A stretch of DNA of 16,373 nucleotides from an uncultured Clostridia bacterium. Its GTDB lineage: Bacteria; Bacillota; Clostridia; TANB77; CAG-508. The translations under genes and the position numbers were made by a program. Location: positions 1 through 16,373 of the forward strand of contig CAKPOC010000022.1 of assembly GCA_934169535.1 (NCBI GenBank), given 5' to 3'. Positions 6,362 through 13,554 of the stretch are shown in pieces; within the stretch, counting starts at the first letter, position 1, and each line of letters begins with the position of its first letter. The notes beneath the pieces were generated by a model. That model saw nothing but the letters and a program-made list of their open reading frames with translations. It was not told the origin of the DNA and made no database searches.

Positions 6362-8671
6362 ATGAATAAAGAGGAATTAATAGAAGGTCTAAATAATAAG
6401 CAAAAAGAGGCAGTACTTCAAACAGAAGGCCCATGTTTAGTAATAGCTGGAGCAGGGAGTGGCAAAACTAAAGTTTTAACACATAAAATAGCATATTATA
6501 TAGCAAATGGCATTAAACCATGGAACATTCTAGCAATAACATTTACTAATAAAGCTGCAAATGAAATGAAAGAAAGAATTGAAAACCTTATAGGCGAGGC
6601 AGCAAGCGACCTTTGGATGGGAACTTTCCACTCTATATGTGTAAAAATTTTAAGAAAATTTATTGATAGATTAGGCTTTGGAACAGACTTTGTAATATTT
6701 GATAGTTCTGACCAAAAAACATTAGTAAAAGAATGTCTAAAAACTTTAAAAATAGATGACAAAACATTTTCAGAAAGGGGAGTTTTATCAGAAATTAGCA
6801 ATGCTAAAAATGAACTACTGGAGCCAAAAGCATACAAAGTAAAATATTCTGGAGATTTTCGAAAAGAAAAAATAGCAGAGGTTTATGAACTTTACCAAAA
6901 AAAGTTAAGAGAAAATAATGCACTAGATTTTGATGACATAATAAACTATACAATAAAAATACTTTCTGATAATCCAGACATACTAGAATATTACACAGAA
7001 AAATTTCAATATGTTTTAGTAGATGAGTACCAGGACACAAATAAAGCGCAATTTACTCTAGTTTCAATACTTGCTTCAAGATATGGAAACATTACAGCCG
7101 TAGGCGATAACGACCAGTCTGTATATGGCTTTAGAGGAGCAGATATTTCTAACATATTAAATTTTGAAAAGGATTTCCCTGGTACAAAAATAATAAAATT
7201 GGAGCAGAACTACAGATGTACAGGAAATATTTTAAAAGCTGCAAATGCTGTTATAAAGCACAACGAAGCAAAATATGAAAAAAAGCTTTGGACTGAAAAT
7301 GATGAAGGTGAGCTTCCTTGTATATATTCAGGGGATGATGAATATGACGAAGCAAGATATGTAGTAGAACAAATAAATCATCTAAAAAGGGAAGAGTTCT
7401 TTAAAAATAAGGACTTTACAATATTATATAGAATGAATGCTCAATCAAGAGCAATAGAAGATATTCTTATGAGAGAGCAAATTCCATACAAAGTAGTAGG
7501 AGGTTTAAAATTCTACGAAAGAAAAGAAATAAAAGACACAATTGCATATTTACGACTAATTCACAATACTGCAGATAACTTATCTTTACGCAGAATAATA
7601 AACGAACCTAAAAGAGGAATAGGCAAAACAAGTCTTGATAAAATTCAGGCAATTGCTGAAACACAAGGCATTTCGATGTATGATGTAATAAAAAATGCTG
7701 CAAATTATGACTTAACAAGAATTGCTACAAGTGGCAAGGAATTTACAGACCAAATAGATGAACTAAGAGCTAAAAAAGATGAACTAAAAATTTCGGACTT
7801 AATAAAGGAAACTTTAAATAAAACAGGATATACTAAAGCTTTAGAACTAGAAAATTCAATAGAAGCACAAACTAGAATTGAAAACTTGGAGGAATTTTTA
7901 ACTGTTGCAATAGAGTTTGAAGAGGAATCAGCAGATGCAAGCCTTGCAGAATTTTTGGAGAACATAACATTATCTAGCGACATTGACGGCATGCAAGACG
8001 AAGAAGATTCTGTTACATTAATGACTTTACATTCAGCTAAAGGACTAGAGTTCCCAGTAGTTTTCTTAGTAGGAATGGAAGAAGGAATATTTCCAGGATA
8101 CAAGTCGATTGGTGAGCCTAAAGAACTAGAAGAAGAAAGAAGACTTTTTTATGTGGGAATAACAAGAGCAAAGCAATATTTGTATTTAACTTGTGCAAAG
8201 CACAGAACAATTTTTGGCTCAACAAGCTATAACCAAGTTTCAAGATTTATAAAAGAGATTCCAGACGAATTACTAGAAGGCTATGCCGAAGTTGTAAATA
8301 ACAGCAGTTCAAAAGAAGACACATTTGAAGACTTTGGCTACAGATGGAGCTATGGAAAAGGTCAAAGTGTTAAAACCTATAAGCTAGACGCTGAGGAAAA
8401 AATCGAAACTAATAAAACTAAGTCAAACGCAAATGATTTTAAATTTAGAACAGCTGAAAACTTTTTAAATGCACTAAAACAAAAGAACACGGAAGAAGTA
8501 GATTTATCAAAATACAAAGTAGGCCAAAGAATTTATCATAAAAAATTTGGCGAAGGAACAATAGTAAAACTTGAAAATGAAGGAAACGATGTAAAAGTTG
8601 ATCTTGAATTTGATAAAGTAGGACATAAAAGATTAATGGCAAAATTTGCAGGATTAGAAATATTAGAATAA
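6362..8671 (+). CDS. pcrA: ATP-dependent DNA helicase PcrA (UvrD/Rep family)
   Basis: PcrA is a 3'-5' superfamily 1 helicase used in repair, in clearing proteins from DNA and in plasmid replication. The motifs appear in order over 769 residues: Q-motif LNNKQKEAV, Walker A AGAGSGKT (29-36), Ia TFTNKAANEM, II VDEYQDTN, III GDNDQSVYGFRGAD, IV LEQNYR, V TLHSAKGLEFPVVF and VI RRLFYVGITRAK. The last 50 residues (KVGQRIYHKKFGEGTIVKLE onward) form the Tudor-like domain typical of PcrA/UvrD. Length and architecture are normal. The ATG at 6362 follows AAAGGA at a good distance. It stands alone between a strong promoter and a strong terminator; the pcrB and ligA genes that accompany it in Bacillus are absent. 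The shared upstream 15-mer suggests damage-inducible control. Confidence 0.97.
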   Translation: MNKEELIEGLNNKQKEAVLQTEGPCLVIAGAGSGKTKVLTHKIAYYIANGIKPWNILAITFTNKAANEMKERIENLIGEAASDLWMGTFHSICVKILRKFIDRLGFGTDFVIFDSSDQKTLVKECLKTLKIDDKTFSERGVLSEISNAKNELLEPKAYKVKYSGDFRKEKIAEVYELYQKKLRENNALDFDDIINYTIKILSDNPDILEYYTEKFQYVLVDEYQDTNKAQFTLVSILASRYGNITAVGDNDQSVYGFRGADISNILNFEKDFPGTKIIKLEQNYRCTGNILKAANAVIKHNEAKYEKKLWTENDEGELPCIYSGDDEYDEARYVVEQINHLKREEFFKNKDFTILYRMNAQSRAIEDILMREQIPYKVVGGLKFYERKEIKDTIAYLRLIHNTADNLSLRRIINEPKRGIGKTSLDKIQAIAETQGISMYDVIKNAANYDLTRIATSGKEFTDQIDELRAKKDELKISDLIKETLNKTGYTKALELENSIEAQTRIENLEEFLTVAIEFEEESADASLAEFLENITLSSDIDGMQDEEDSVTLMTLHSAKGLEFPVVFLVGMEEGIFPGYKSIGEPKELEEERRLFYVGITRAKQYLYLTCAKHRTIFGSTSYNQVSRFIKEIPDELLEGYAEVVNNSSSKEDTFEDFGYRWSYGKGQSVKTYKLDAEEKIETNKTKSNANDFKFRTAENFLNALKQKNTEEVDLSKYKVGQRIYHKKFGEGTIVKLENEGNDVKVDLEFDKVGHKRLMAKFAGLEILE

Positions 8672-8676
8672 AACCT

Positions 8677-8713
8677 AAAAGATGTAAAACGAAAAATGTT
8701 TTACGTCTTTTTT
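8677..8713 (+). terminator. Rho-independent terminator after pcrA
   Basis: Left arm 8677-8690 and right arm 8698-8711 pair over 14 base pairs with one wobble, around a 7-base loop (8691-8697). The 3' arm runs into a T-rich tract (8708-8713). It begins six bases after the pcrA stop. Confidence 0.92.
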
Positions 8714-8761
8714 GCATAAAAGCAAAATAAAAGGAAATAATATAAACAAAAGGAGAATTTT

Positions 8762-8950
8762 ATGACAAATATGAATCAAACAGAATTGCAAAATTTAAAA
8801 AAATTAGTGATTTTGCAAGAAACCATGTATGAAAAAGCAAATGCGTATTCTGCACAAGCAGTTGACCCTCAAATAAAGCAAGTATTTACAAAATATGCTC
8901 AAGACAGATTAAACACAAAACAAAAGTTAATAACTTTTTTTAAAGATTAA
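8762..8950 (+). CDS. Small helical spore-coat-associated protein (probable)
   Basis: This 62-residue protein is entirely helical in appearance, with a pattern like LQNLKKLVILQETMYEKA followed by VDPQIKQVFTKYAQDR. Short proteins of this kind are commonly found beside CotF-like spore coat genes in Clostridia and resemble half of a ferritin-like bundle. It carries no metal-ligand pattern that I can confirm. The start ATG follows AAAGGAGAATTTT with ideal spacing, identical in style to prfA. The CotF-like gene lies 59 bases downstream and is probably cotranscribed. I see no clear sporulation promoter in the 48 bases between the pcrA terminator and this gene. The exact function is unknown. Confidence 0.75.
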   Translation: MTNMNQTELQNLKKLVILQETMYEKANAYSAQAVDPQIKQVFTKYAQDRLNTKQKLITFFKD

Positions 8951-8980
8951 ATGCAAAATTTCAAAAGAGAGGAGAATATA

Positions 8981-9013
8981 ATTAGCAATTTTAATTATAT
9001 GAGTAAAAAATGA
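8981..9013 (+). CDS. Possible 10-codon leader ORF coupled to the CotF-like gene
   Basis: The very strong ribosome binding site AGAGAGGAG (8966-8974) is followed six bases later not by ATG but by ATT (8981), with an in-frame ATA just before it (8978). The frame encodes about ten residues ending MSKK and stops at TGA (9011-9013), which overlaps the ATG of the CotF-like gene as ATGA. No other ribosome binding site serves that gene. AUU or AUA initiation is rare, so this is tentative. A slip within A-A-A-A-A-A (9005-9010) by minus one base would fuse the two frames instead. Confidence 0.3.
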   Translation: MSNFNYMSKK

Positions 9014-9252
9014 ACGAAAAGGCAATGGTAAATGATATTTTAAATTCTTGTAAATTTAGTTTAAATATGTATCAAAAAGCAATTTATGAAACTGAAGATA
9101 TGTCACTTAGACAGGTAATTCAACAAGTAAGAAATAATGAAGAAAGTTTTTTGTATGAACTTGAAAAAATAGCGGAAATAAAGGAGTACTGTATTCCGGC
9201 AGAAGAAGCAAAACCAGGGGAAATAGAAAAAATAAAAAATAAGCTACAGTAA
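9010..9252 (+). CDS. CotF-family spore coat-like protein
   Basis: The 80 residues match the general pattern of the CotF (coat F) family: an opening NEKAMVNDILNSCKFSLNMY helix, then a TEDMSLRQVIQQV segment and a closing IKEYCIPAEEAKPGEIE tail. These proteins form helical bundles and are associated with the spore coat or with late sporulation in Bacillus and Clostridia. The in-frame stop TAA at 9004-9006 blocks any upstream extension, so translation must begin at ATG 9010. That ATG lacks its own ribosome binding site and overlaps the stop of the mini-ORF, pointing to translational coupling. The frame stays open for 19 further coding-looking codons after the TAA stop. Family membership is likely; function in this organism is inferred. 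Confidence 0.8.
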   Translation: MNEKAMVNDILNSCKFSLNMYQKAIYETEDMSLRQVIQQVRNNEESFLYELEKIAEIKEYCIPAEEAKPGEIEKIKNKLQ

Positions 9253-9336
9253 AAATGTAATAATCGACCAAAACAAACAGCGCCAAGACTTGTAGCCGTA
9301 GGAAAAAGTTAAACTCAACAATTTTTTAAAATTGTA

Positions 9337-9365
9337 TTGATAAATTTGTAATAATAATGTAAAAT
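9337..9365 (+). promoter_or_regulatory. Promoter for the M23 peptidase gene
   Basis: TTGATA (9337-9342) and TAAAAT (9360-9365) are separated by 17 bases, each one base from consensus. Transcription would begin near 9372, leaving the AGGAG ribosome binding site (9386-9390) inside a short leader. A perfect AT-rich inverted repeat (9318-9325 with 9328-9335) lies directly upstream. Confidence 0.6.
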
Positions 9366-9421
9366 ATAACTGGATTTTATAAGATAGGAGTTGTTGAGAT
9401 ATAAATATTTTTAAAAGAAGT

Positions 9422-10399
9422 ATGACACATATAAGAAAAACTGTCAAAATAACAGCAATGGCAGTAATTGCAACAGCAATAATATGTGCAATTTCAATAT
9501 ATTTTTTCAAACCAACATATAGCGTAAGTCTAAATGGCGAATTTATAGGGTATACTCAAAATAAAAGTGAGTTACAATCTAAAATAAATTCAGCTCTGCA
9601 GCAAGGAAATGGAAAAACTTTAGCTTTTGTACAAATAGACAATATGCCAGAGTATAATTTATGCTTGCTAAAGCGTAATGTAGAAACAAATGACGAAGAA
9701 ATTTATAACAAAATTTTAGACCAAGGTGTTTCTTATTACAGATATTATGCGGTGCTTGATGGCGAAGAAGAAAAATATTATATGTCAGACTTTTGCGAAG
9801 CAGAAAGTGTAATAAAAAAACTAAAAGAAAAGGATAGCAAAAATAAAGATGATATAAAAATCATTGAAAAATATGCTACCACTGAACCAGATTATTCTTC
9901 TGCAGAAACTTGCATAGATGGTTTATATGAAGCTAAACCAGTGGTGAAAAAATATACATATGCAAGTAGTGGTGTTGGCGCATCTGGAATGAATAATACA
10001 AGAAATGTAGTAAAATTAGGAATTTCACTAATAAAACCAGTATCAAACTATAAACAAATTTCATCAAGATTTGGTTGGAGAAGCAGAGATAACCATAAAG
10101 GCGTTGACATAGCAGCAGACAAGGGCACAAACATATATGCGGCAGCATCTGGAACTGTAGAAGTTGCTCAATATGGTTGGGGCGGAGGCTATGGCAATTA
10201 TGTAATGATAGGACACGGAAACGGAGTAGAAACATTATATGGACATTGCAGCGCACTTTGTGTATCTCAAGGACAGTATGTAAGCCAAGGACAACTAATT
10301 GCAAAAGTAGGCTCAACAGGAACTTCAACAGGAAACCACTTACACTTTGAAGTAAGAGTAAATGGAATAGCACAAGATCCTCAAAATTACGTATACTAA
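9422..10399 (+). CDS. Membrane-anchored M23 family metallopeptidase (peptidoglycan endopeptidase)
   Basis: The protein has a basic N-terminus (HIRKTVK), one hydrophobic helix at about 10-29 acting as signal anchor, an extracellular stalk of about 165 residues, and a C-terminal LytM/M23 domain from about 205 to 325. The zinc site is complete: H225 and D229 (NHKGVD) with H308 in the HLH motif (306-308), and the second catalytic histidine is H275 (LYGHC). It should cut peptide crosslinks in peptidoglycan outside the membrane. Cys83, Cys125, Cys164, Cys276 and Cys280 lie on the outer side. The start is uncertain. ATG 9422 has only AAGAAG one base away, while AGGAG at 9386-9390 points to a position near 9401, where the in-frame codon is ATA. 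It has its own promoter and terminator. Confidence 0.92.
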   Translation: MTHIRKTVKITAMAVIATAIICAISIYFFKPTYSVSLNGEFIGYTQNKSELQSKINSALQQGNGKTLAFVQIDNMPEYNLCLLKRNVETNDEEIYNKILDQGVSYYRYYAVLDGEEEKYYMSDFCEAESVIKKLKEKDSKNKDDIKIIEKYATTEPDYSSAETCIDGLYEAKPVVKKYTYASSGVGASGMNNTRNVVKLGISLIKPVSNYKQISSRFGWRSRDNHKGVDIAADKGTNIYAAASGTVEVAQYGWGGGYGNYVMIGHGNGVETLYGHCSALCVSQGQYVSQGQLIAKVGSTGTSTGNHLHFEVRVNGIAQDPQNYVY

Positions 10400-10404
10400 A
10401 AAGA

Positions 10405-10446
10405 ACTCAAAATTGTTAAAAGTATAACAATTTTGAGTCTTTTTTT
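10405..10446. terminator. Bidirectional terminator between the M23 and mecA genes
   Basis: A perfect 14-base-pair stem pairs 10405-10418 with 10425-10438 around a 6-base loop. On the plus strand it is followed by C and then seven T residues (10440-10446). On the minus strand it is followed by TTCTTTTT. It serves both converging genes; the mecA stop codon (10445-10447) touches it. Confidence 0.93.
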
Positions 10447-11068
10447 ATGCAAAATATTTTTGACAAGTTTTTATTGCATTATTTTTAATTATAACTTTTC
10501 CCGACTCCATAATTTTTTGAGAAAGACCAGTTGATGGAACTATGTATGTGGCAAATTCGGTAATTGCAGAACATATTTTAGTAGAATTGCTAGAAGTTAA
10601 ATTTGCGTCACTTAAAATTAAATAATAAAAGCCGTTTAAGCTATACAAAGAAGATTTTGCAAACTTTGTAAAGTTTGTGATATTACAAGAACTAAGAAAG
10701 CTTGAAAAATTACAAAAATCTTCAAAATTTAAAAATTTATAAATTAAGATAGAACAATCTATATCATGTTTTTGCTGCTTTTTAGATTGCACGTTTTTCT
10801 TTTTTCTAGAAGACTTTGGCTCATCTTCAATTCTAGTAATTGTGAACATATATGTACCATTTTGAGTTACAACCGTTTCTACACGCAAGTGATAATTTTC
10901 GGTAGAAAAACCAAAATCTCGTTCAGCTTTATTTAAAACATCTAAAAATAATGATTTTGTTTCTTTGGAATTTGACATAAAAGAGTGAAAATCTATGTCA
11001 TTTGCATCTAAGTCGGCTTGACTAAGAGTAACTTTAATTTTATTTTTATTCACTTTTTCAAATTTCAT
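10445..11068 (-). CDS. mecA: MecA-like adaptor protein for ClpC
   Basis: MecA family adaptors bind substrates with an N-terminal domain and the ClpC ATPase with a C-terminal domain, and deliver proteins for degradation. The N-terminal 80 residues (KFEKVNKNKIKVTLSQADL, then a helix and FTITRIEDE) fit the substrate domain. A basic linker (KSSRKKKNVQSKKQQK, about 85-100) follows. The C-terminal domain starts with a YKFLNFEDF segment and ends VIIKNNAIKTCQKYF, like other MecA proteins. The length of 207 residues is normal. The ATG is five bases from GGAGG (11078-11074 on the minus strand). It is the only minus-strand gene here and is transcribed away from the mre operon. Targets in this organism are unknown; competence control is only one possibility. 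The YwlE-like phosphatase upstream belongs to the same ClpC-related field in Bacillus. Confidence 0.88.
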   Translation of the reverse strand: MKFEKVNKNKIKVTLSQADLDANDIDFHSFMSNSKETKSLFLDVLNKAERDFGFSTENYHLRVETVVTQNGTYMFTITRIEDEPKSSRKKKNVQSKKQQKHDIDCSILIYKFLNFEDFCNFSSFLSSCNITNFTKFAKSSLYSLNGFYYLILSDANLTSSNSTKICSAITEFATYIVPSTGLSQKIMESGKVIIKNNAIKTCQKYFA

Positions 11069-11364
11069 AAAAACCTCCGAGAGAAATATTGTATATTAAT
11101 ATTATACTACTAAAACATAGACAAATAAAGAGTTAAAATATGGAAACTCTATATTATAATATATTAATAATAATCTAAAAAGTAATAAAAATATATCATA
11201 AAAGTCATGAAAAATAAATGCTTTTTACACAAAAGATAGTACTTAGCAAAAATAAAATAAAAAAATTAAAACCTTAGCCTTTTCTATTGAAAAAAAAGCC
11301 ATTTCAATATATAATATCAACATGGTGAGCAAGAAAAAAATTAAAACAAAAAACGGAGGAAAAA
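11069..11364. other. Divergent regulatory region between mecA and DUF4321
   Basis: This stretch of about 296 bases contains no convincing gene. On the minus strand a perfect TATAAT (11106-11101) lies about 33 bases before the mecA start, but no good -35 box matches it. On the plus strand it carries the mre operon promoter, an inverted repeat within that promoter, and a possible 17-codon ORF beginning at the predicted transcription start. The middle (about 11130-11280) is very AT-rich and otherwise featureless. Confidence 0.6.
11287..11315 (+). promoter_or_regulatory. Sigma-A type promoter for DUF4321-mreBCD-mrdA
   Basis: TTGAAA (11287-11292) and a perfect TATAAT (11310-11315) are separated by 17 bases. 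The heptamers ATTGAAA (11286-11292) and TTTCAAT (11302-11308) form a perfect inverted repeat covering the -35 box and most of the spacer, which could be an operator. This is the only good promoter I see in front of the rod-shape genes. Confidence 0.72.
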
Positions 11365-11619
11365 ATGAAGAGTAGAAGTTCTTGGATATGTATATTATTT
11401 ATATTAGCAGGTTTAGTTATAGGAAGTTTAATAGGAAGTTTAGCTGCAAATGTAGACTTTTTATGGTGGCTATCATATGGCCAAGAATTTGGTCTTTCGC
11501 AACCATTAACACTAGATTTACAAGTTGTAAAATTAACATTTGCAATCACTTTTAAAATAAATATAGCTAGTATATTAGGAGTAATCATATCAATGTTTAT
11601 ATATAGAAAGGCATTATAA
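11365..11619 (+). CDS. DUF4321 family membrane protein upstream of mreB
   Basis: This 84-residue protein has two hydrophobic helices, at about 8-28 and 62-80, joined by a loop containing LSYGQEFGLSQPLTLDLQVV. The pattern of a glycine-rich first helix, the FGL-x-P-LTLDL segment and a second helix reading TFKINIASILGVIIS matches the DUF4321 family, which in Clostridia typically sits directly in front of mreB. Its role is unknown; the conserved position suggests a link to cell-wall elongation. Translation starts six bases after GGAGG. It is the first gene after the operon promoter, with 44 bases to mreB and no terminator between them. Confidence 0.88.
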   Translation: MKSRSSWICILFILAGLVIGSLIGSLAANVDFLWWLSYGQEFGLSQPLTLDLQVVKLTFAITFKINIASILGVIISMFIYRKAL

Positions 11620-11663
11620 AAAGAACTGCTCACGACTTTTAATTATAGAAAGGACGAGTAGAA

Positions 11664-12689
11664 ATGGGCTTATTTTCAATAGTTTCTAAGGACATAGGAA
11701 TGGACCTTGGAACATCAAACATTTTAATTACAATAAAAGGGAAAGGCATTGTTTTAAACGAGCCTGCAGTTGTTGCAATAGATAGAAGAAAAAACGAAAT
11801 AGTTGCAACAGGATATGAAGCAAAAGAAATGCTTGGAAGAACACCTGAGCAAATAGATGCAGTAAGGCCAATAAAAGACGGTGTAATTGCAGATTTAACA
11901 GCAACAAGTTTACTTATAAAAAATATAATGAGCAAAGTTTGCAAAAGATATAATTGTGGTAGACCACGAGTAGTTGTAGGGGTCCCTTCGGGAATTACCG
12001 AGGTTGAAGAACGTGCAGTGCAAGAAGCCGTTGCAAGCGCAGGAGCAAGGGAAGTATTCCTTATAGAAGAACCTATGGCAGCAGCAATAGGCGCAGGCTT
12101 AGATGTTGCAGAACCTGCAGGTAATATGGTTGTAGACATCGGAGGAGGAACGACAGAAGTTGCAGTTGTATCTCTTGGAGGAATTGTTGTAAGCGATTCA
12201 ATAAAAATGGCAGGAGACGAAATCGACCAAGAAATAATTTCATACATAAAAAATAATTTAAATTTAGCAATTGGTGCAACAATTGCTGAACAAATAAAAA
12301 TAGAGCTAGGCTGTGCAACAAGACCAGTAAGCGAAAAAACAATGGAAATTAGCGGTAGAAATTTAACAACAGGTTTGCCAGACAATAGAACGATTTCAGC
12401 AGAGGAAGTTTGCCAAGCAATGGCACCATCTATAGAAAAAATAGTGGAACTTATAAAGTCAACACTAGAAAAAACTCCACCAGAGCTAGTTGCAGACATA
12501 ATAGAAAGAGGAATTGTTTTAACAGGAGGAGGAGCTTTAATTAAAAATTTAGATATGGTTATTGCTCAAAGGATAGAAGTTCCAGTATATATTGCTGAAC
12601 GACCATTAGAATGTGTTGTAAATGGTACAAGCAAAACAATACAGGACATGGATAAGCTTAGAAGAGTGTTAATAAACTCAAGGGGCTAA
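11664..12689 (+). CDS. mreB: Rod shape-determining protein MreB
   Basis: MreB is a bacterial actin that forms membrane-bound filaments and guides side-wall synthesis. The actin-fold motifs are clear: phosphate-1 DLGTSN (14-19), the hinge region IEEPMAAAIGAG (134-145), phosphate-2 DIGGGTTEVAV (158-168) and the adenosine motif GIVLTGGGAL (283-292). The N-terminal GLFSIVSKDIG is amphipathic and fits membrane attachment. At 341 residues it is complete and close to the usual length. The ribosome binding site AAGGAC is eight bases from ATG. It is the second gene of the operon and leads into mreC after a 25-base gap. A long open frame on the opposite strand is a by-product of its codon use. Confidence 0.98.
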   Translation: MGLFSIVSKDIGMDLGTSNILITIKGKGIVLNEPAVVAIDRRKNEIVATGYEAKEMLGRTPEQIDAVRPIKDGVIADLTATSLLIKNIMSKVCKRYNCGRPRVVVGVPSGITEVEERAVQEAVASAGAREVFLIEEPMAAAIGAGLDVAEPAGNMVVDIGGGTTEVAVVSLGGIVVSDSIKMAGDEIDQEIISYIKNNLNLAIGATIAEQIKIELGCATRPVSEKTMEISGRNLTTGLPDNRTISAEEVCQAMAPSIEKIVELIKSTLEKTPPELVADIIERGIVLTGGGALIKNLDMVIAQRIEVPVYIAERPLECVVNGTSKTIQDMDKLRRVLINSRG

Positions 12690-12714
12690 AATAAATTTTC
12701 TGTAGGAGAAATAA

Positions 12715-13530
12715 ATGCGAAAAAATAAAAAAACAGGAATAATAGGAGGTGTAATAACAGTAATAATTTTAATTATTATTGTTATTGTATCTAACATTAA
12801 CATAGAAAACTTCTCGAATGTTGGAGGAGTTTTAGGCATTATAGTAATGCCTGTACAAAATGGAATTGTATATTTAAAAAATAAAATAGGTGGAAACGAA
12901 AGCTTTTTTACAGATGTCTCAGAATTAAAAAGTCAAAATGCAGATTTAAAGGAGAAAAATGACGAACTAGAAAAGCAATTAAGGGAGCTTGAAGTAATAA
13001 AAGCAGAAAATGAAACACTAAAAGAATATGTAAATTTAAAAGATAAATATTCTGAATATAAAACAGTACCAGGTTATGTAATAAATAGAGATAACAGCAA
13101 TTATAGCAATATAATTGTTATAAATGTTGGTACAAATGATTCTGTTGCAGTAAATATGCCAGTTATATCAAGTAATGGATTGGTAGGCCACATAATTTCA
13201 GCAACAGCAACGACAGCAAAAGTACAAACATTACTAGATACTGCAAGTGCTGTAAGCGGAGTTGTTGGAAGCTCAAGGGATGGAGTAATTTTAAAAGGAA
13301 ATTTGCAAAATTCTAATTTGCTTAAAGCAAGCTATATACAAACAACAGCAACTATTCTAGAAGGAGATAAAGTAGAAACTTCTGGACTTGGTGGAATTTA
13401 TCCTAAAGGAATAACAATAGGAACAGTAAAACAGGTTATTGACACAAAAAATTTAACTAATAGATATGCTTTAATAGAACCAGCAGTGGATATAAACAAA
13501 ATAGAAACTGTATTAGTAATAACAAATTAA
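12715..13530 (+). CDS. mreC: Rod shape-determining protein MreC
   Basis: MreC is a single-pass membrane protein that links MreB to the PBP2-RodA synthase outside the membrane. A basic start (MRKNKKTG) precedes a transmembrane helix at about 8-26, then a coiled coil at about 68-108 (SELKSQNADLKEKNDELEKQ), then the beta-rich outer domain that begins around VPGYVINRDNSNY and ends VLVITN. The length of 271 residues is typical. TAGGAG lies seven bases before ATG. The gap to mreD is 24 bases, so they share a transcript. Confidence 0.96.
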   Translation: MRKNKKTGIIGGVITVIILIIIVIVSNINIENFSNVGGVLGIIVMPVQNGIVYLKNKIGGNESFFTDVSELKSQNADLKEKNDELEKQLRELEVIKAENETLKEYVNLKDKYSEYKTVPGYVINRDNSNYSNIIVINVGTNDSVAVNMPVISSNGLVGHIISATATTAKVQTLLDTASAVSGVVGSSRDGVILKGNLQNSNLLKASYIQTTATILEGDKVETSGLGGIYPKGITIGTVKQVIDTKNLTNRYALIEPAVDINKIETVLVITN

Positions 13531-13554
13531 AATTAGGAAGGAGGTAAAGCTAAA

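Noticed and set aside
8714..8761. A sporulation sigma factor promoter for the small coat-like gene
   Set aside because: A CATA sequence is present at 8715-8718, but no matching -35 element or complete -10 consensus could be found.
9253..9421. A riboswitch (for example for cyclic di-AMP) in front of the M23 peptidase gene
   Set aside because: The GC-richer part lies upstream of the predicted promoter, and I could not match any conserved core of known riboswitches. It reads better as a coding remnant in frame with the CotF-like gene.
9933..10373. A 146-residue minus-strand frame opposite the M23 domain
   Set aside because: It is Leu- and His-rich shadow translation without a ribosome binding site, entirely inside a well-supported peptidase gene.
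11639..12499. A 286-residue open frame on the minus strand opposite mreB
   Set aside because: It is a by-product of mreB codon use: Ser/Thr/Ala/Ile-rich, no ribosome binding site and no family features, while mreB on the plus strand is unmistakable.
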